Below, piece by piece: positions 1-12,071 of a stretch of 64,000 bases of DNA; position 1 is the first letter of the stretch, and every line of letters begins with the position of its first letter. The notes below the pieces were generated by a model, which saw only the letters and a list, made by a program, of their open reading frames with translations, made no database searches and was not told the DNA's origin. Where the stretch lies: NCBI RefSeq assembly GCF_024763615.1, contig NC_077223.1:13888001-13952000 (forward strand). The letters are read 5' to 3'. The DNA comes from Phlebotomus papatasi (Eukaryota > Arthropoda > Insecta > Diptera > Psychodidae). The position numbers were made by a program, and so were the translations under genes.

Positions 1-371
1 ACTGCTAACTTGCCGGCAATTTCACAATATTTCAACTCGTTTTCTTAAAGCCATGTATTTTAATAATTCCCAACTGTGGTTGGCTCTTTTTTGTATCGCC
101 ACATTTTGTTATTCCATCAAGCAAATCAACATTGAAGTCAATCATGTCCAGCAGCCACGAGAGTGAGAGGGATCACTTAAGTGTTTTAATTAGTGCAACT
201 GTTTATGAATTTTCAAGAGTGTAATCTCTGTATGTGTCTGCTGGAATGCATTATTTGTGGATGATAGAAAAATAAATCTCGATCTCTATAGGCATCAATT
301 AAATTCATGTATTCAAATCACCTTCAGATAGCTAACACTCCATTCTCTCTCAATTTTTTTCTCTTCTGCAG
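1..371. other. GCH1 intron, left edge of window
   Basis: AT-rich with no repeat recognised. It ends in the polypyrimidine tract TTCTCTCAATTTTTTTCTCT before the acceptor. A short ATG-led frame at 144 (MSSSHESERDHL) could be an alternative 5' exon but has no convincing donor. Confidence 0.5.
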
Positions 372-581
372 GTCATGAAAATTGCACATTCCACCATGAT
401 CTGGAGTTGGACCACAAGCCACCGACGCGTGAGGCCCTCCTGCCAGAGATGACGCGATCTTACCGGCTTCTGTTGACTGGCCTAGGCGAGGATCCCGATC
501 GCCAGGGTCTCCTCAAGACACCCGAGAGAGCAGCTAAAGCGATGCTCTTCTTCACCAAAGGATACGATCAAAGTCTCGAAG
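372..581 (+). CDS. GCH1: GTP cyclohydrolase I (Punch-like), first exon in window
   Basis: GTP cyclohydrolase I converts GTP to 7,8-dihydroneopterin triphosphate, the first step of tetrahydrobiopterin and, in insects, eye-pteridine synthesis. The whole visible gene joins 372-581, 14646-14811, 18742-18858 and 23407-23536 and encodes 206 residues plus a split first codon. This exon begins after TTCTGCAG and ends before GTAAGT. It carries the insect-type lead-in HHDLELDHKPPTREALLP, then SYRLLLTGLGEDPDRQGLLKTP, where the conserved FoldE core starts, and FFTKGYDQSLE. It opens in phase (two bases of a codon), so an upstream exon with the true start lies left of the window. Drosophila Punch has alternative 5' exons that supply different N-termini; that may also hold here but is not visible. 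An ATG in this exon (407) is internal and should not be taken as the start. Confidence 0.96.
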
Positions 582-752
582 GTAAGTTCCTCACTATATC
601 ACTAAATATTTCATTCTAACATCCCGATTCTTTATCATAATACCGTGCCATTTACAATAGAATTTCTTTCTTTAAAGAAAATAGAATAGAAAAAAAACAC
701 ACAATTTTTGAATTGCCAAATAAACATAAAAGCTCCATTGATAACATTATTA

Positions 753-971
753 GGGGAAAGTACTCACCCTTCGAACATTCATGCCTTCGAATAATGTGAA
801 TTTTCTTTTAGCTTTCCTAAGAGATTTACATATTTCTATTAAATATTAGTTGGCTGGCTTATCATCAGTTGTTGATAATTTCGTGATAATTTAGTGTAAA
901 TCTCTTTCTAAAAACAAAAGAAATTCACATTATTCGAAGGCATGAACGTTCGAAGGGAGAGCACTTTCCCC
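753..971. mobile_element. Palindromic TA-flanked MITE, copy 1
   Basis: TA, then GGGGAAAGTACTC and CTTCGAACATTCATGCC, and the reverse complement at the right end (GGCATGAACGTTCGAAGGG, CACTTTCCCC, TA). Almost the whole 219 bp can fold into one hairpin. Further copies lie at 8263-9388 (interrupted) and 34835-35048. No coding capacity. Confidence 0.88.
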
Positions 972-1087
972 TACTATAAGTAAAAACTATTACAAAAAAA
1001 AACATGGAATAATTCCGTATATTAAATATTTTCCATAAAAAAATATTTCAAACAGCATAGAGACATTCTTAAAACCCAACCACCATA

Positions 1088-2562
1088 GGGGGAGGCTTTG
1101 ATCGTTCGCACATACGCTACCTTCAGACACTTCATATTTCTCCCATATTCCTTTATGAATCTCACATATGGCTATATATTGTAATAGCTAACCTTAAATC
1201 CCATCTTTCCTGAAAAAGTTGAGAGTCTAATCCTTTTTTCCTAGTTTCAGGAAACAAAAAATAAAAACAGGTCCAAAACTGTAATTTTGCTGTGCAATAT
1301 TTCATACGATTGTGCAGAATTAATATCACTTTTCTGAAAAACTACTATCACAAAGGGTAGAAGGGTTATTAGGAATCAGATTTATGTAAAAATCTTTTAG
1401 GCTGAACAGGCACTTTTTGTGGGTGGAACAAAATTCACAAACTTGACTCAGATTCATCGATCGCATATAGAAGACTGCTTCTTTCAGATATTTTCCAGGA
1501 AACTTCATTTTAGATACGATCCCTCATATTCACATCTATTGTAATCTACCGATTTGATCCACCACTAAAAAGGAAAACTTAAAAATCGTAAAGTTGATAA
1601 ACAAGAAGTAATTTGACTCAAATAGGCCGCAGTTGAGTAATTATTAAGCAATTTTGCATTTCTTTGATATAAAAATATTTTTCAAGCTTTTCAAGCTTGC
1701 ACAAACTGAATGTGCAATGAAAGAATCACATCTGCAATAAGCTCATACAGTTTACAACTGGTTTTTTGACAATCTTTGACATAACCTCACTATTGTGTTG
1801 TTTTGCATGACAAAGAAAAGAAATTGTCCGTGAGAAGCTGTTTTGTGAAAATTTTAGCTTGTTCACCTGCTGAAGCTCAATATCTGTGCTAAATCCCGAT
1901 TCCTGCAGCTGCAGGAACAGAGAAATCTTCAATGATGCGCATTCAAACGTTTTTGTGCATATCCGGCTCCGTGGAGGAATAGTGGAATCATGTGTGGTCT
2001 TCTCGCTTGCAAAGTTTTAGTCAATTTTTAGCTTTAAAAACTTATTGATTCGTGTAAATTTGGTGATATTTGGACTTTTCAAGAAAGTATTCATCAGATT
2101 TAACCGTTTCGGGAGTGAAATTCTCGTAGAACCAATCAAAAAAATGGTTTTTAATGTCAATAAAACATCTCTCAGAAAAGTTCCAAAAAAGTGATATTAA
2201 AATGTTTTATTCTATATAAAAATGGTTTAATCAAGTAGATTAGAGTTCCCTTTAAACAATGATGTGCAACTTTTAGTGTCCGGTGCAAAATTTACGGTGA
2301 AAATGGGGTGTTCAATGATGGCGTGAATCGTGTGCGATAATAGAAACTTGATTCATCTATCGGATAAATCGCCATTAAATTTTCATTTTCCTCTGGAGGA
2401 AAATCTAAGGATTTCCTGGAATTTTGTTTGGTGGGATTATAAACCTTATAAGTAAGACATTTTTTTGGCATAGTTGGAGAATCCATACAGTTTGCATGGT
2501 AGTCAGAAAAAATCACTGAACTTGAACATCATTTTTGTATGCGAAAGTTCAAAGCCTCCCCC
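1088..2562. mobile_element. TA-flanked inverted-repeat element, full copy
   Basis: Ends GGGGGAGGCTTTGA and TCAAAGCCTCCCCC, flanked by TA on both sides. 1475 bp. A 873-bp copy with the same ends lies at 50177-51049 and lacks the part matching roughly 1275-1890. Subterminal TTCGCACATACG and CGTATGTGCGAA-like words also mirror each other. No transposase frame; non-autonomous. Confidence 0.88.
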
Positions 2563-2564
2563 TA

Positions 2565-4860
2565 ATACATATAAAATAAGAACACGGTACAACTTTCCTT
2601 AGAAGAACTCACTGTATGAATCACAGAAAATTTCTAGAAAATCTAAAACCCTTTATGTGCTTAATAGGAACTACTTAACAATCCAACATTATCTATAGAA
2701 ATTATTCAATTTTGAGAAAAAGAAATTACAAAGTTTTTTCAAAGAATATTTATTGAAAAAATAACATTTTATCAGGGTACAAGTTAGCAAAGCCTCAGGC
2801 AGAGCTTCTTTCTTTTTTTGACATTATAGAAATTTCATCATTTTTTGTGTATAGAGAAAAATAATACTGAGTAAAATTATTCTTTAGAACGTTTTTATAT
2901 TTCCTGCATTTTCGTCGGTATAATAAATTTTGCAAAAAACTCCAGAGAGTATAGTATTTTAAAATTTCGCATTTTTCTAAATAAGAACGGAACATTTAGA
3001 TCTTTATATAACTTCACAAATTCTTAGGACAACTTTTAAAGAAATGGTTTTGAAATTTTTCTTGGTCTAAGAAAATTTACATCACGTTATACTTAGATTT
3101 TAAACCTCCTTTTTTAGTTTTTTTTTCAATTTAGTACTCAATTTAAAAATCAATTGCTTAAATCTTTATCAGAATTGGGGGTAAAAGAGTGTTATACGCT
3201 ATTCAAATACCTGCATTTATAGAAAATTTTTCCTCTAAAATTCACAAAAGACTTCTAAACGTTTCTAGCACTTCATGATGAAAATCACTCGTGCTGTCCT
3301 GATATCATATTTAGTACTTAAATATAAGTTGTTTTATTTTAGTGCAACAGATATCAGGTTTTATAAAAAAAAATATCCTAATAAATCAGAGTTAATTGCT
3401 TATGCTTGTTATTTAATTATTTTATTTGTAAAATTTCACAAAAGACCCATTACACTATTTTAAATTGTACTAAAAATATAAAAACAATCCTCTGTCAGCA
3501 GTGTATAAAAAAATTGAATAATAATTTGCATTTATCTCTTTTTTTCTTAAAACTGAACCTACCGACTGTTTTTGGTCGTTTTCCCTAGCGCGCTCTGTCA
3601 AATATCGCGGTTGGATAGGATGTAGACTCAACAAACTTTTCTTGGATAAGAGGAAAAATTTAAAATTCAAACACTGAAAAATATATTACATGCGTATTTT
3701 AAGAAAGTCATAAAATTTGATAGCGATATTGCCACTCTATAAATATGTATTAATCTTAAAAACTTTATAAACCGGCTTGATTAGGTTTAATGTTAACAAT
3801 TTAGCATAAAGTGTAAATTTTAAGTTTCTCGTTTAGTACATTCGTGTACTAAATATTTAACTGTAATATTATTTGATATTAAAATAAGGAATATCACGTT
3901 AATACTGTTCAATAAGACAATCGCATTGTTATTTCTTTATTTTGATAATAAACTAACGTAGGTTAAAATGAAGTAAATTTTAAATCAATACAAAATTTTT
4001 GAACTTAGCAGAATCATTAATAAATCTCAAAAATCTAATCGCGAATGAAGAAATGCAGATCAATTTTATCGAGCCTTTTATTAGACCATTTTACAATCAA
4101 TGTAAAAATATCACAAATTCTCACCAAAATTAGGGCTACTTTTTCAGAAGGTACTTTGCCCCTAAATTCTCTATTTGAACATTTGAAAAATGAACAATTT
4201 CAATTACTAAAATATACAGCATTTTTTCAATTTGAAATAAATAAATATTCAGCGCTTCAAAAGCTCAAATATTTGCCAAAAGCCTCTCTGATAAAATAAA
4301 CAAGAATATTCCGCGAATTGTTTACTCGGTATTCAGATCAAATATTAACTCACAATCGAGTGCTTTCATTTTAATCGTTTTCAATTTCTTTGTAAATTGA
4401 AACAATTGTATTTCTTTTTGAGGAAGAAATTGCTGACCATTTAAGCAATATTTTATTAAAATAAATCCTTAAGGCTCTCATATATTTGTACTTAAAGATA
4501 TTTATGCATAATTCAGCAAAATAACATTATTGTTAGATGATTAAATTCCAAGAGAGATGTTCCAAATTGAATGATAGTTTGCAGTAAAAATGTCCATAGT
4601 GTAGCATTATTGGTCAGTTAGAAACACTATTTCGACCATGTATTCATTTTTGTTTATCTTCTCACTTTAGATCAAATATTGATTTTATAGAGATACTAGC
4701 AAATTGCATTTTTGACTTTCTTCAATTTCAAACTCTTCTCGTTTAGTTCCAAAAGAAAGCAATATGAGATTGTTATTATACAATATTCAATAATTCGGTA
4801 TACTAGAAAAGGAAACGTGTACTAAACCAAAGAACAATATTTTAGCACTTTTCGGAGCTA
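2565..4860. other. GCH1 intron 1, unassigned AT-rich DNA
   Basis: No exon, RNA gene or clear inverted-repeat element seen. Short ORFs at 3275-3588 and 4045-4299 have low-complexity composition and no recognisable motif. Confidence 0.4.
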
Positions 4861-4924
4861 TTTTTCAAAAAAATAGCTCCAGCACATGTTTTAGATCAGG
4901 AAAATTTCATGAAATCGAAATTAA

Positions 4925-5189
4925 AGGCTCCGGCACACCTTTTAGATCGGTCAAATTTCATGAAATCAAAATTCATTTCTCTTTCTTTCTTAAAAAACTT
5001 GCATAAGTCTATACCACTCTTTCGGTCTCAAAATTGAACTGAACCAAATTTAATTTGGTGTGATGTTCAAAAGAAGAAGAAGAGTGCGAAAGAGTAGGAT
5101 AGACATTATGCTAAACTTTTAAGAAAGAAAGGGATGTGAATTTTGATTTTATGAAATTTGACCGATCTAAAAGGTGTGCCAGAGCCATA
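4925..5189. repeat. Inverted repeat, GGCTC(T/C)GGCACA family
   Basis: The left arm GGCTCCGGCACACCTTTTAG is matched by CTAAAAGGTGTGCCAGAGCC on the right, with AAATTTCATGAAATC and a CTTTCTTTCTTAAAA tract inside each arm. Related sequence recurs at 5455-5690 and 59450-59940, and a partial extra arm lies at 4874-4922. Probably a MITE; target site unclear. Confidence 0.7.
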
Positions 5190-5291
5190 ACTTTCGGTTT
5201 CCTCAAGCGTACTGTATATTTCTATCTCAATCTTTCGTAGTTCGTAGTTTTCTTCTTCTTGTAAACATCACAATTAATTCAATTTACACTA

Positions 5292-5408
5292 GACTTCCCG
5301 ATATTGGGCTGATAGGGACCGAAAATAACAAATAAAACATCCCATGCGAGAAGGGGGATTTAAAAAAAATCCGGTGTTTGACAAGCTGTCGCCCGAATAT
5401 CGGGAAGA
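5292..5408. mobile_element. Short hairpin element
   Basis: Ends CTTCCCGATATTGGGC and GCCCGAATATCGGGAAG about 117 bp apart, with TA nearby on both sides. A very small inverted-repeat element inserted between two copies of the neighbouring repeat. Confidence 0.6.
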
Positions 5409-5454
5409 TCTATTTAGATCAATACATTGTATGTGCTAAAGAGTTGTATAGGCA

Positions 5455-5690
5455 AATGCAAGACGTTTGAGAAAGAAAGAAATGTGGATTTTGATATTCA
5501 AATATAGATCACGCAAAAGTTTACGTAATCAAGATTCACATCCCTCTCTTTTTTTAACCTTTTGCATACCTATATCTGTCTCTTTCTGACTCTTCTTTTT
5601 CTTCTGAACGTCACGACAAATTTAATTTAGTTCAATTCAATTTTAATTACACGAAATTTTACTGATCTAAAGTTGTGTCAGAAGCGTAAT
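5455..5690. repeat. Second copy of the 4925-5189 repeat family (diverged)
   Basis: Shares GAGAAAGAAAGAAATG and GATTCACATCCCTCTCTTT tracts and the end TGATCTAAAGTTGTGTCAGA with that family. Arms are still inverted but degraded. Confidence 0.5.
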
Positions 5691-6019
5691 GTTCTAAATT
5701 GAGTACTAATCGAAGTTGATTTTTTACTGCTAATTTGTATACGGTACCGTAAGATATTGAACTGTAATATAAACTGTAATAATATGGTCTTGGAAGATAA
5801 TAAGCTCCACATATGTAGATTCGATACTGGAAGACGTAAACGACAAATTGAATACTAGACTGATACTTTCCAAGAAGCAGATAATAATCCAATTTTCTAC
5901 TTTGACTTGTAAAATCTTAGCCTTTGCAAAATGTGAGATTGTAGAGTGGAATTCTCTGAACTTAACACCAAAATCCTTTTCCCCATGAATCATCAAACAT
6001 TCAGCATATATATTTCACT

Positions 6020-6260
6020 TTATAGCACCTAACGAGGAATCCTTTGAAGAATTCCGCCTGGAATTTCCATTTTGTGGTTCAGAGGCCCCTAAAACCCTCC
6101 CAGGACCCCCATCCAATCTCTGTGAATTGCCTCTGCTGAATGTTCTTGACATGAGAGGCGGTCTGCTAATGGCATCACATACATCGCATAATGTTCATGC
6201 CAAAGGGAAGCTCCTCAGTGGCTTAATCGCCTCTCGAATGTCTTCATTCAAGACTGACTG
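6020..6260. other. GC-richer unique island in GCH1 intron 1
   Basis: Clearly higher G+C than the surrounding intron, with blocks such as AGGCCCCTAAAACCCTCC and GCATCACATACATCGC, and no inverted repeat. It has no open frame or splice pair that fits GCH1. A conserved intronic enhancer is one possibility; this is inference. Confidence 0.35.
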
Positions 6261-8190
6261 TGGCTAAATACAGAAATATAAATTAAATTGCCTCTGTGGT
6301 TTTTGCGGAGTAGAACACCCAAGTAAACTCACAAAGAACCGACCATTTTTGCAATGGTCACAAACAAAGCATAAAATGCCATTCATCAAGAAAAAGCGTC
6401 AATTTTCAAATTTTGGCACTTTTAGTCAAAAGACAACTTAACATTTTATTTGAATTGCTTAACAGATAGATTAAATCTTGTCATAGAAATATAATTAAAC
6501 TTTACTCATTCTAAAACATAATAGTTTCTGACAAAACGTTTTAGTTTCATTACTACAGGGGGTAATGAAATGAAGCTTTGGGATGTCGCAGAAGTCTTCA
6601 GAATTAACATGGTAAAGTTTTTGAGAACAATTCGTCACGATGAACTTCACACAACACACTTGTTGAGCTTTTGTGGTACAGGAAATATTATATCACATCC
6701 CAAATGTTATTATACAACTTTCTGAAATTGGATTATTGCAAGTGAGGTCCAATGAATTAAGATTATTGTTTATACGTTAAATGGTCTTCATCCAATAGCA
6801 ATTTTACAGCCCATAAAATTCAAAGAATCTCTTCTTGATTTACAGATCATTTTTGTAGACTTTTCTGCTCGCTATTACTTAAATGTGTTCTAAATGAACA
6901 GTGCTATAAGATCTAATTATGTGTTAAGGTTCCACGTAACACAAACCACTTATAAATTAGCCGAGACACATACCAAGTTGCCATAAAAATAAAAATGAAA
7001 TGAGTTTTCCATACTAAAAGAATTCAGAAAACGGTTTTTCAACGTTTCACTTCAGTTTTCCTGAAGCCTTAATTTAAAAGAAAAAAATACCATAGAATCA
7101 TAAAATCGCAAAATTTTATTATTTTATGGTATCTTTTATGGTATTTTTCTGTTACAGCTTTAAAAGAAATATGGTAATTTTTCTTCAGAACTCACAGCCA
7201 AAATGTCCTCAAGAAAAAAAAAAACAAATTCGAAAATAGGTTTAGAAAGCCAAAAAAGACTATTTTACTTCTGGAAGTTCATATTATGCATATCCATTAC
7301 AATTTTCTTTATAATCACTGATTCACTTCTTTGGCAGCTTAAATTCTCACCGTGATATTTCATAAATTTTTTCAAACCTTTAGTTTTACCTGAAAATTCG
7401 CAAGGTTTTCTTTACTTCTAGAACTTGAGGTTGAGGACCGTTCTTAAACATTAGAATTAAAGAAAATCACACGCACTTACGGTAATTTTCTTTTCAAACT
7501 TCGAAATATCTCAGGTATTAAAAAATATCAGTCTTCCTTTTTTTACACTTTTCACAGAAAAGTCAAAGCAATGAGGTTCAATATTTTTATTGCCTCTAAT
7601 ATAATCACTGAGTTCCTCTCTTAATAGCTTCTTAGTTAAGAAATTTCTTAATTTTTCCAACATTTTGTGAAAGCTTGCATTTAAAATTCGGACTTAAATT
7701 TAAACTTTTCGAACACCAACGACATTTTATGCAAATAGAATTCCATTTATCTTTTAGCCAAGACACTATTCGAGAATCAAACTCCAGCCGTAAATGAACG
7801 GTATGTGTCTCAGGTGATTTTACTTAAGAATTGCACCAAAATTCTCTCAATTTCTAAACATAAAATATATTTATTTAACTTTATAATGTGTTACACAGGC
7901 TTCAGACCTAAGGCTTAGCCACATGGCTTAACTTCTCTAATTTCTTATCAGGCAATTTTTTTGGGAAATTTTGACTTAGAATTGGATTATTAAGGACAAA
8001 TAATCTATTACATTCTGCGGAATCAATTAATTTGGTTGCAATTTAGGATTTTGAGACCTTTGGGAACTAGGCTTAACCTCAAGTCTGAAGACAGCTTTAT
8101 CCTAAATTCGTAACAATCCTTAGTCATTCTTTGAAAATGGTCTAGATATTACAGCTTTCTACTGCTCGAACTCAAAGAAAGACCGGTATA
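6261..8190. other. GCH1 intron 1, unassigned
   Basis: AT-rich. At 7370-7490 a decayed copy of the TACCGTAAGTGCGG family is visible (GTTTTCTTTACTTCTAGAAC, then CACGCACTTACGGTAA). Palindromic bits occur near 7088-7150. No gene seen. Confidence 0.4.
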
Positions 8191-8262
8191 TCGGGTCGAA
8201 GGAACACCTGTTCAAGAGGAAATCCCTATTGGCATTTTTATCAAAATGTTGAAATTTATTCA

Positions 8263-9388
8263 ACAGGAAAGTACTCTCCCTTCGAACGTTCATGCCTTCG
8301 AATAATGTGAATTTTCTTTTAGTTTTCCTAAGAGACTTAAACTTTTCTATTAAATATTAGTTAATTATAATTATCATAATTGTCACATAATTATCAATTA
8401 TTGATAATTATGTGACAATCTGTGGAAATATCTTAGAAAAATTAAAAGAAATTCATATTATTCGAAGGCATGAACGTCCGAAGGGAGAGTAGGGTGGAGT
8501 AAGTACTTTTGGCCACTTTAAGGTTTCATGTGCTTGTAATTTTTATAATCTTTATTTAAATAAAATGAAATTTTGTACAAAGTTACCATAAAGCCGTTTC
8601 TTCCTAATAACCCAAGAGAATTCCCAATTCTTTTTTGGATATTTTAGTGAAAAATGCATTTTATGCAACTATGCATGTTTCAGTACTTTTGGCCACTTTG
8701 TAAGCACTTTTGGCCACTTGTTTTCAACAGAATTTTAATAAAATAAGAGAAGAAATAGCTTTCGAAAACTTTCACAAATACACAGCAAAAGTTCTATTCT
8801 TATTTAACACAAATTTTATGTGATTTAGAGTATTTTAAACGATTTTTTGCATATTTTCTATTTGATGTAAAAATCAGTCAAAAGTCACGATTGTTTTTAC
8901 TGAAATCCGCGAGGTGCGCCATGTGTAAAATGTATGGGAAAATGAATGGCCAAAAGTACTTACACAGACGAAAAAAGTAAGCTCTTTTAGCCACATCCGA
9001 TTTTCATTTAATTTGTTAGAAAATCTTAATAAGGATAATATCTAAATTAACTAAATTAAAATTTAGTTAATTAAGAAATGGACTTTCATTGAAAAACATC
9101 AAATATTTTCATCAAAAATATGAAATAATGCAAAACAATTTCTCTTAACATTAACAAGTTTCTTAAGAATCCCATGCTTTTTTAGTGATTATTTACCTTG
9201 TCGATAATTTCTTTCAATAACTTAGAATTAATCAAGTCGATACAAAATCAAATATGGTTTTCTGATTCGTTAGATTAGATGTCACGAAATATGACCGATT
9301 TTCCTGTTCTAAATAAACTCATGATTGCCTTACAATGTGATTTTACTTTAGGTGGCCAAAAGGGCTGACTCCACCCTACTATTCCCTA
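8263..9388. mobile_element. Palindromic MITE, copy 2, itself interrupted
   Basis: Starts GGAAAGTACTCTCCCTTCGA and runs to AAGGGAGAG at 8489, then is broken by the element at 8492. Its last bases (CTATTCCC) continue after 9378, restoring GAG-TA-CT..TTCCC. Same family as 753-971. Confidence 0.82.
8492..9376. mobile_element. TA-flanked element with repeated CTTTTGGCCAC words
   Basis: Ends GGGTGGAGTAAGTACTTTTG and GGCTGACTCCACCC between duplicated TA (8490 and 9377). The word ACTTTTGGCCAC occurs at least three times in direct orientation near the left end, and GTGGCCAAAAG twice at the right, like stacked transposase-binding sites. 885 bp, no transposase frame. Confidence 0.83.
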
Positions 9389-9529
9389 GTGTGATGTTTT
9401 TTCTGTATTATACCTGTTCCTATAAAGAGATATGTTCGAAATTCCTATCCAAAATGGTACAAAATAAGGTTCCAATAGGTCCTGACACGAGTTCTTAAAG
9501 TGTCAATCAGTGTTCCTTACAGTGATTTT

Positions 9530-11080
9530 TTCAGCTTGTCACTATTCCGAAACTTAAATGCTAAGAGATATCGAGTTCCGATTTTCGAAGACCCCTCCCC
9601 TCCATAAGTGGGCAATTATATCGGACGGTCTTTATTCCTTTTTTACACACTATTTTGCACAGTTTTCAACCAGTTTTCTAGTTGAGAATTGATTTCTCAT
9701 TTGTGAATCAATTTAACCGTTATACTCGTACATCCAAAAATCACGCGAAAAGACAATTCATGGAGAGTTTCTATCTCGTAGATTTGAGCATTCCCCAAAA
9801 CTGGGACACTTTTCCGTCTCTTTTTTCTTTGGTAGCATTTGTTCTACCACTAAATATAAGCTCATAATTTGACAATCATAAATGGTAAAACTTCTCAAGA
9901 GCACTTTAGCTAAAGATTGAGTTAGAACATCGATTAAATGGACGATGGTACGTTGAGGAATTCGGCCAATTTGTGTCGTAACAAATTTTCCATCCTCTGC
10001 GAGTGTTTTTCCTTGTCGTTTAAGTGGCCCCATTTAATGTCCTCTCCCCTTCCATGTCGTAGCAAATAAAATTCAACAAGTTGTAACGAAACTATCTCAT
10101 GACATTAAATCCTTCACATTCTCCTGCGTTGGTGTCAATTGTCCAAGGAGGGTGGTGAAGTCACTTTCAGCATGTGAACACTTTTCTCCCCAAAGTATTG
10201 ATTTGTTCTACTTCCTTGGGGCTTAGCACCAGCACAACCAACGAAGAGTCAAGTTTGAACGCCCCCGCAATATCCAAGAACTGAATGGATGGAATGTGGG
10301 TAGTGCTGGAGCAAAAAAAAATCCCAGACACACTCTAAATCACATCCAAACCCCCAAGAGTTCGTATATTTTATCATCATCCCAGGGTGAAAGATGCCCA
10401 AGAGAGAGAAAAAGAGGAGGAGACCAAGGGTATGGGTAAGGTATTCGACTCATGACAATTGCCATCTCCAACAAGAGAGAAAAATGTCGGGGGAAAAGCT
10501 CGTGTGGTGTAGTATCGAGACGAAAAAAAAATTTATCGACGTTAGAACGTGATTCTTAAATAAATTTAGTCAATTGGAAATGATGTTGGATTTATACATA
10601 TAGAAGCTCTGTCAATGTATCATTTCCCTCTTTCCCCAAACTTCAACTGTTCTATGATGAAAAATTCCTTAAAGTATTCAAAGATTCTTCATCATTATGC
10701 GAATTGTTTTAAATTTATCAGCAAATGGAACGTGAAGGATCGTACACGAAATTTCCATAAAGTTTTCCAATACGTATCTGATTTTGTGGGTGTTTACCTA
10801 ACGAATTTGTTATGGGGGAGGATAACCCTTGTGTTTTGATTTGCATGATAAAATGAATGAATTCTTCAAATGATTGGAATGAATCGAATAAATCCTGTTT
10901 TCCGCTATTGATTCTTCCATCATTATTTTAAAATGATTTCGTTTTTTTATGGATGATCGTTTTTTCTTTTCTTTTAATATTAATCTATTAACTTTAACAA
11001 ACAATTTATTCGAATACTTCTTTAAAAAATTTTTACCTCTCCAATTTATCAAGAAATCTATATAATAATTGAAAAATAAA
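9530..11080. other. GCH1 intron 1, mostly unique DNA
   Basis: The stretch 10030-10530 is relatively G+C-rich and non-repetitive (for example CTTGGGGCTTAGCACCAGC and CAGGGTGAAAGATGCCCAAG) and includes a purine-rich run at 10396-10430. No ORF or splice pair fits the gene. With 6020-6260 it is the best place to look for an intronic regulatory element. Confidence 0.35.
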
Positions 11081-11086
11081 TAATTA

Positions 11087-11304
11087 GGTATGGGAAAGTG
11101 GTCTGTATTTGAATGCGGTAACCTTTGAACATTTATTTTTTCTCCTATTTCCCAAAGTAAAAATTCTATTTTGTTAACCGAAGTTAATAGAAAATAGTTA
11201 GTTGTATTGACTATAGTTTAGAGAATAAGGTTTTTGCTTTGAAAAATAAAATAAAAATTGAAATATTCAAAGGCTGCCGCATTCAAAGGCAGGCCACTTT
11301 CCCC
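11087..11304. mobile_element. GGGAAAGTGGTCTG MITE, short copy
   Basis: Left GGGAAAGTGGTCTGTATTTG with AATGCGGTAACCTTTGAA; right TTCAAAGGCTGCCGCATTCA and GGCCACTTTCCCC, then TA. A 978-bp copy with the same ends is at 35118-36095. Confidence 0.83.
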
Positions 11305-11816
11305 TAATGTAAATTTTAAGAACTAAAAATTGAGAACAGTTAACAGCGCCGCTATCGGGAGATTTAACTAAAAAATACCTCATTTTCTTTTAATAGTTTT
11401 TTTTCATTCTAATAAAATACCTATAAAATTAAAATTTTTTAATCATATAAAAGTATAACACTTAAACTACATCTGATATAATTCGTTTAAAAATTTTGAA
11501 AATTCTGCCCATGGAACCTGATTTTCGAAACCCTTTTTTGAAAACCAACTTACTTTTCGATATCCATGATTACTGGAATAAATACATGAAGTCAAAAAAA
11601 TATTTCCTATTAGCTGATTAGTAAAACTCGTATTTGGACCAAGGATTTTTGAAAATAACATAAATTTGTGTTTTTCGGAGTATTTTATACAAAAATTACC
11701 ATGTACGACGTAATTTTAACCACGTTTTGTCCTGTAAAATAAGTTGCTATCAAGGAAATACACAATCGTTCGACCAAGGACTAATTTAATTCACAAATTT
11801 AATTTAACAAGAAATA

Positions 11817-12045
11817 GGGTCGGAGGAACGTCTGTTCGACAGGGAACCCCTATTGACACTTTTGTCAAAATGTTGAAAATTATTTAATGTATCTAGTAAA
11901 ATATAAGTAATATATCGTTTTTTCTGTAATATACCTTTTACTATAAACAGAGATGTGCAAATTTCATATCCCAAATGCCACAGAGTAGGGTGTCAATAGG
12001 TGCTGACACGAGATCTTAAAGTGTCAATAGATGTTCCTTCCACCC
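11817..12045. mobile_element. GGGTCGGAGGAAC MITE, uninterrupted copy
   Basis: TA, GGGTCGGAGGAACGTCTGTT ... GATGTTCCTTCCACCC, TA. Serves as the empty-site reference for the nested copy at 8193-9520. Confidence 0.85.
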
Positions 12046-12071
12046 TACCTAGTTTTTTTCCGATGCATCTA

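Larger units (their letters stand above)
8193..9520. mobile_element. GGGTCGAAGGAAC element with two nested insertions
   Basis: The left part (8193-8265) and right part (about 9389-9520) line up with the uninterrupted 229-bp copy at 11817-12045: same GGGTCG(A/G)AGGAAC start, TCAAAATGTTGAAA, GTTTTTTCTGTA(T)TATACC and TCTTAAAGTGTCAAT near the end. Everything between is inserted DNA. Confidence 0.8.

Noticed and set aside
144..221. Possible alternative GCH1 5' exon starting MSSSHESERDHL
   Set aside because: Phase could fit but the only donor (GTGTTT) is weak and there is no independent support.
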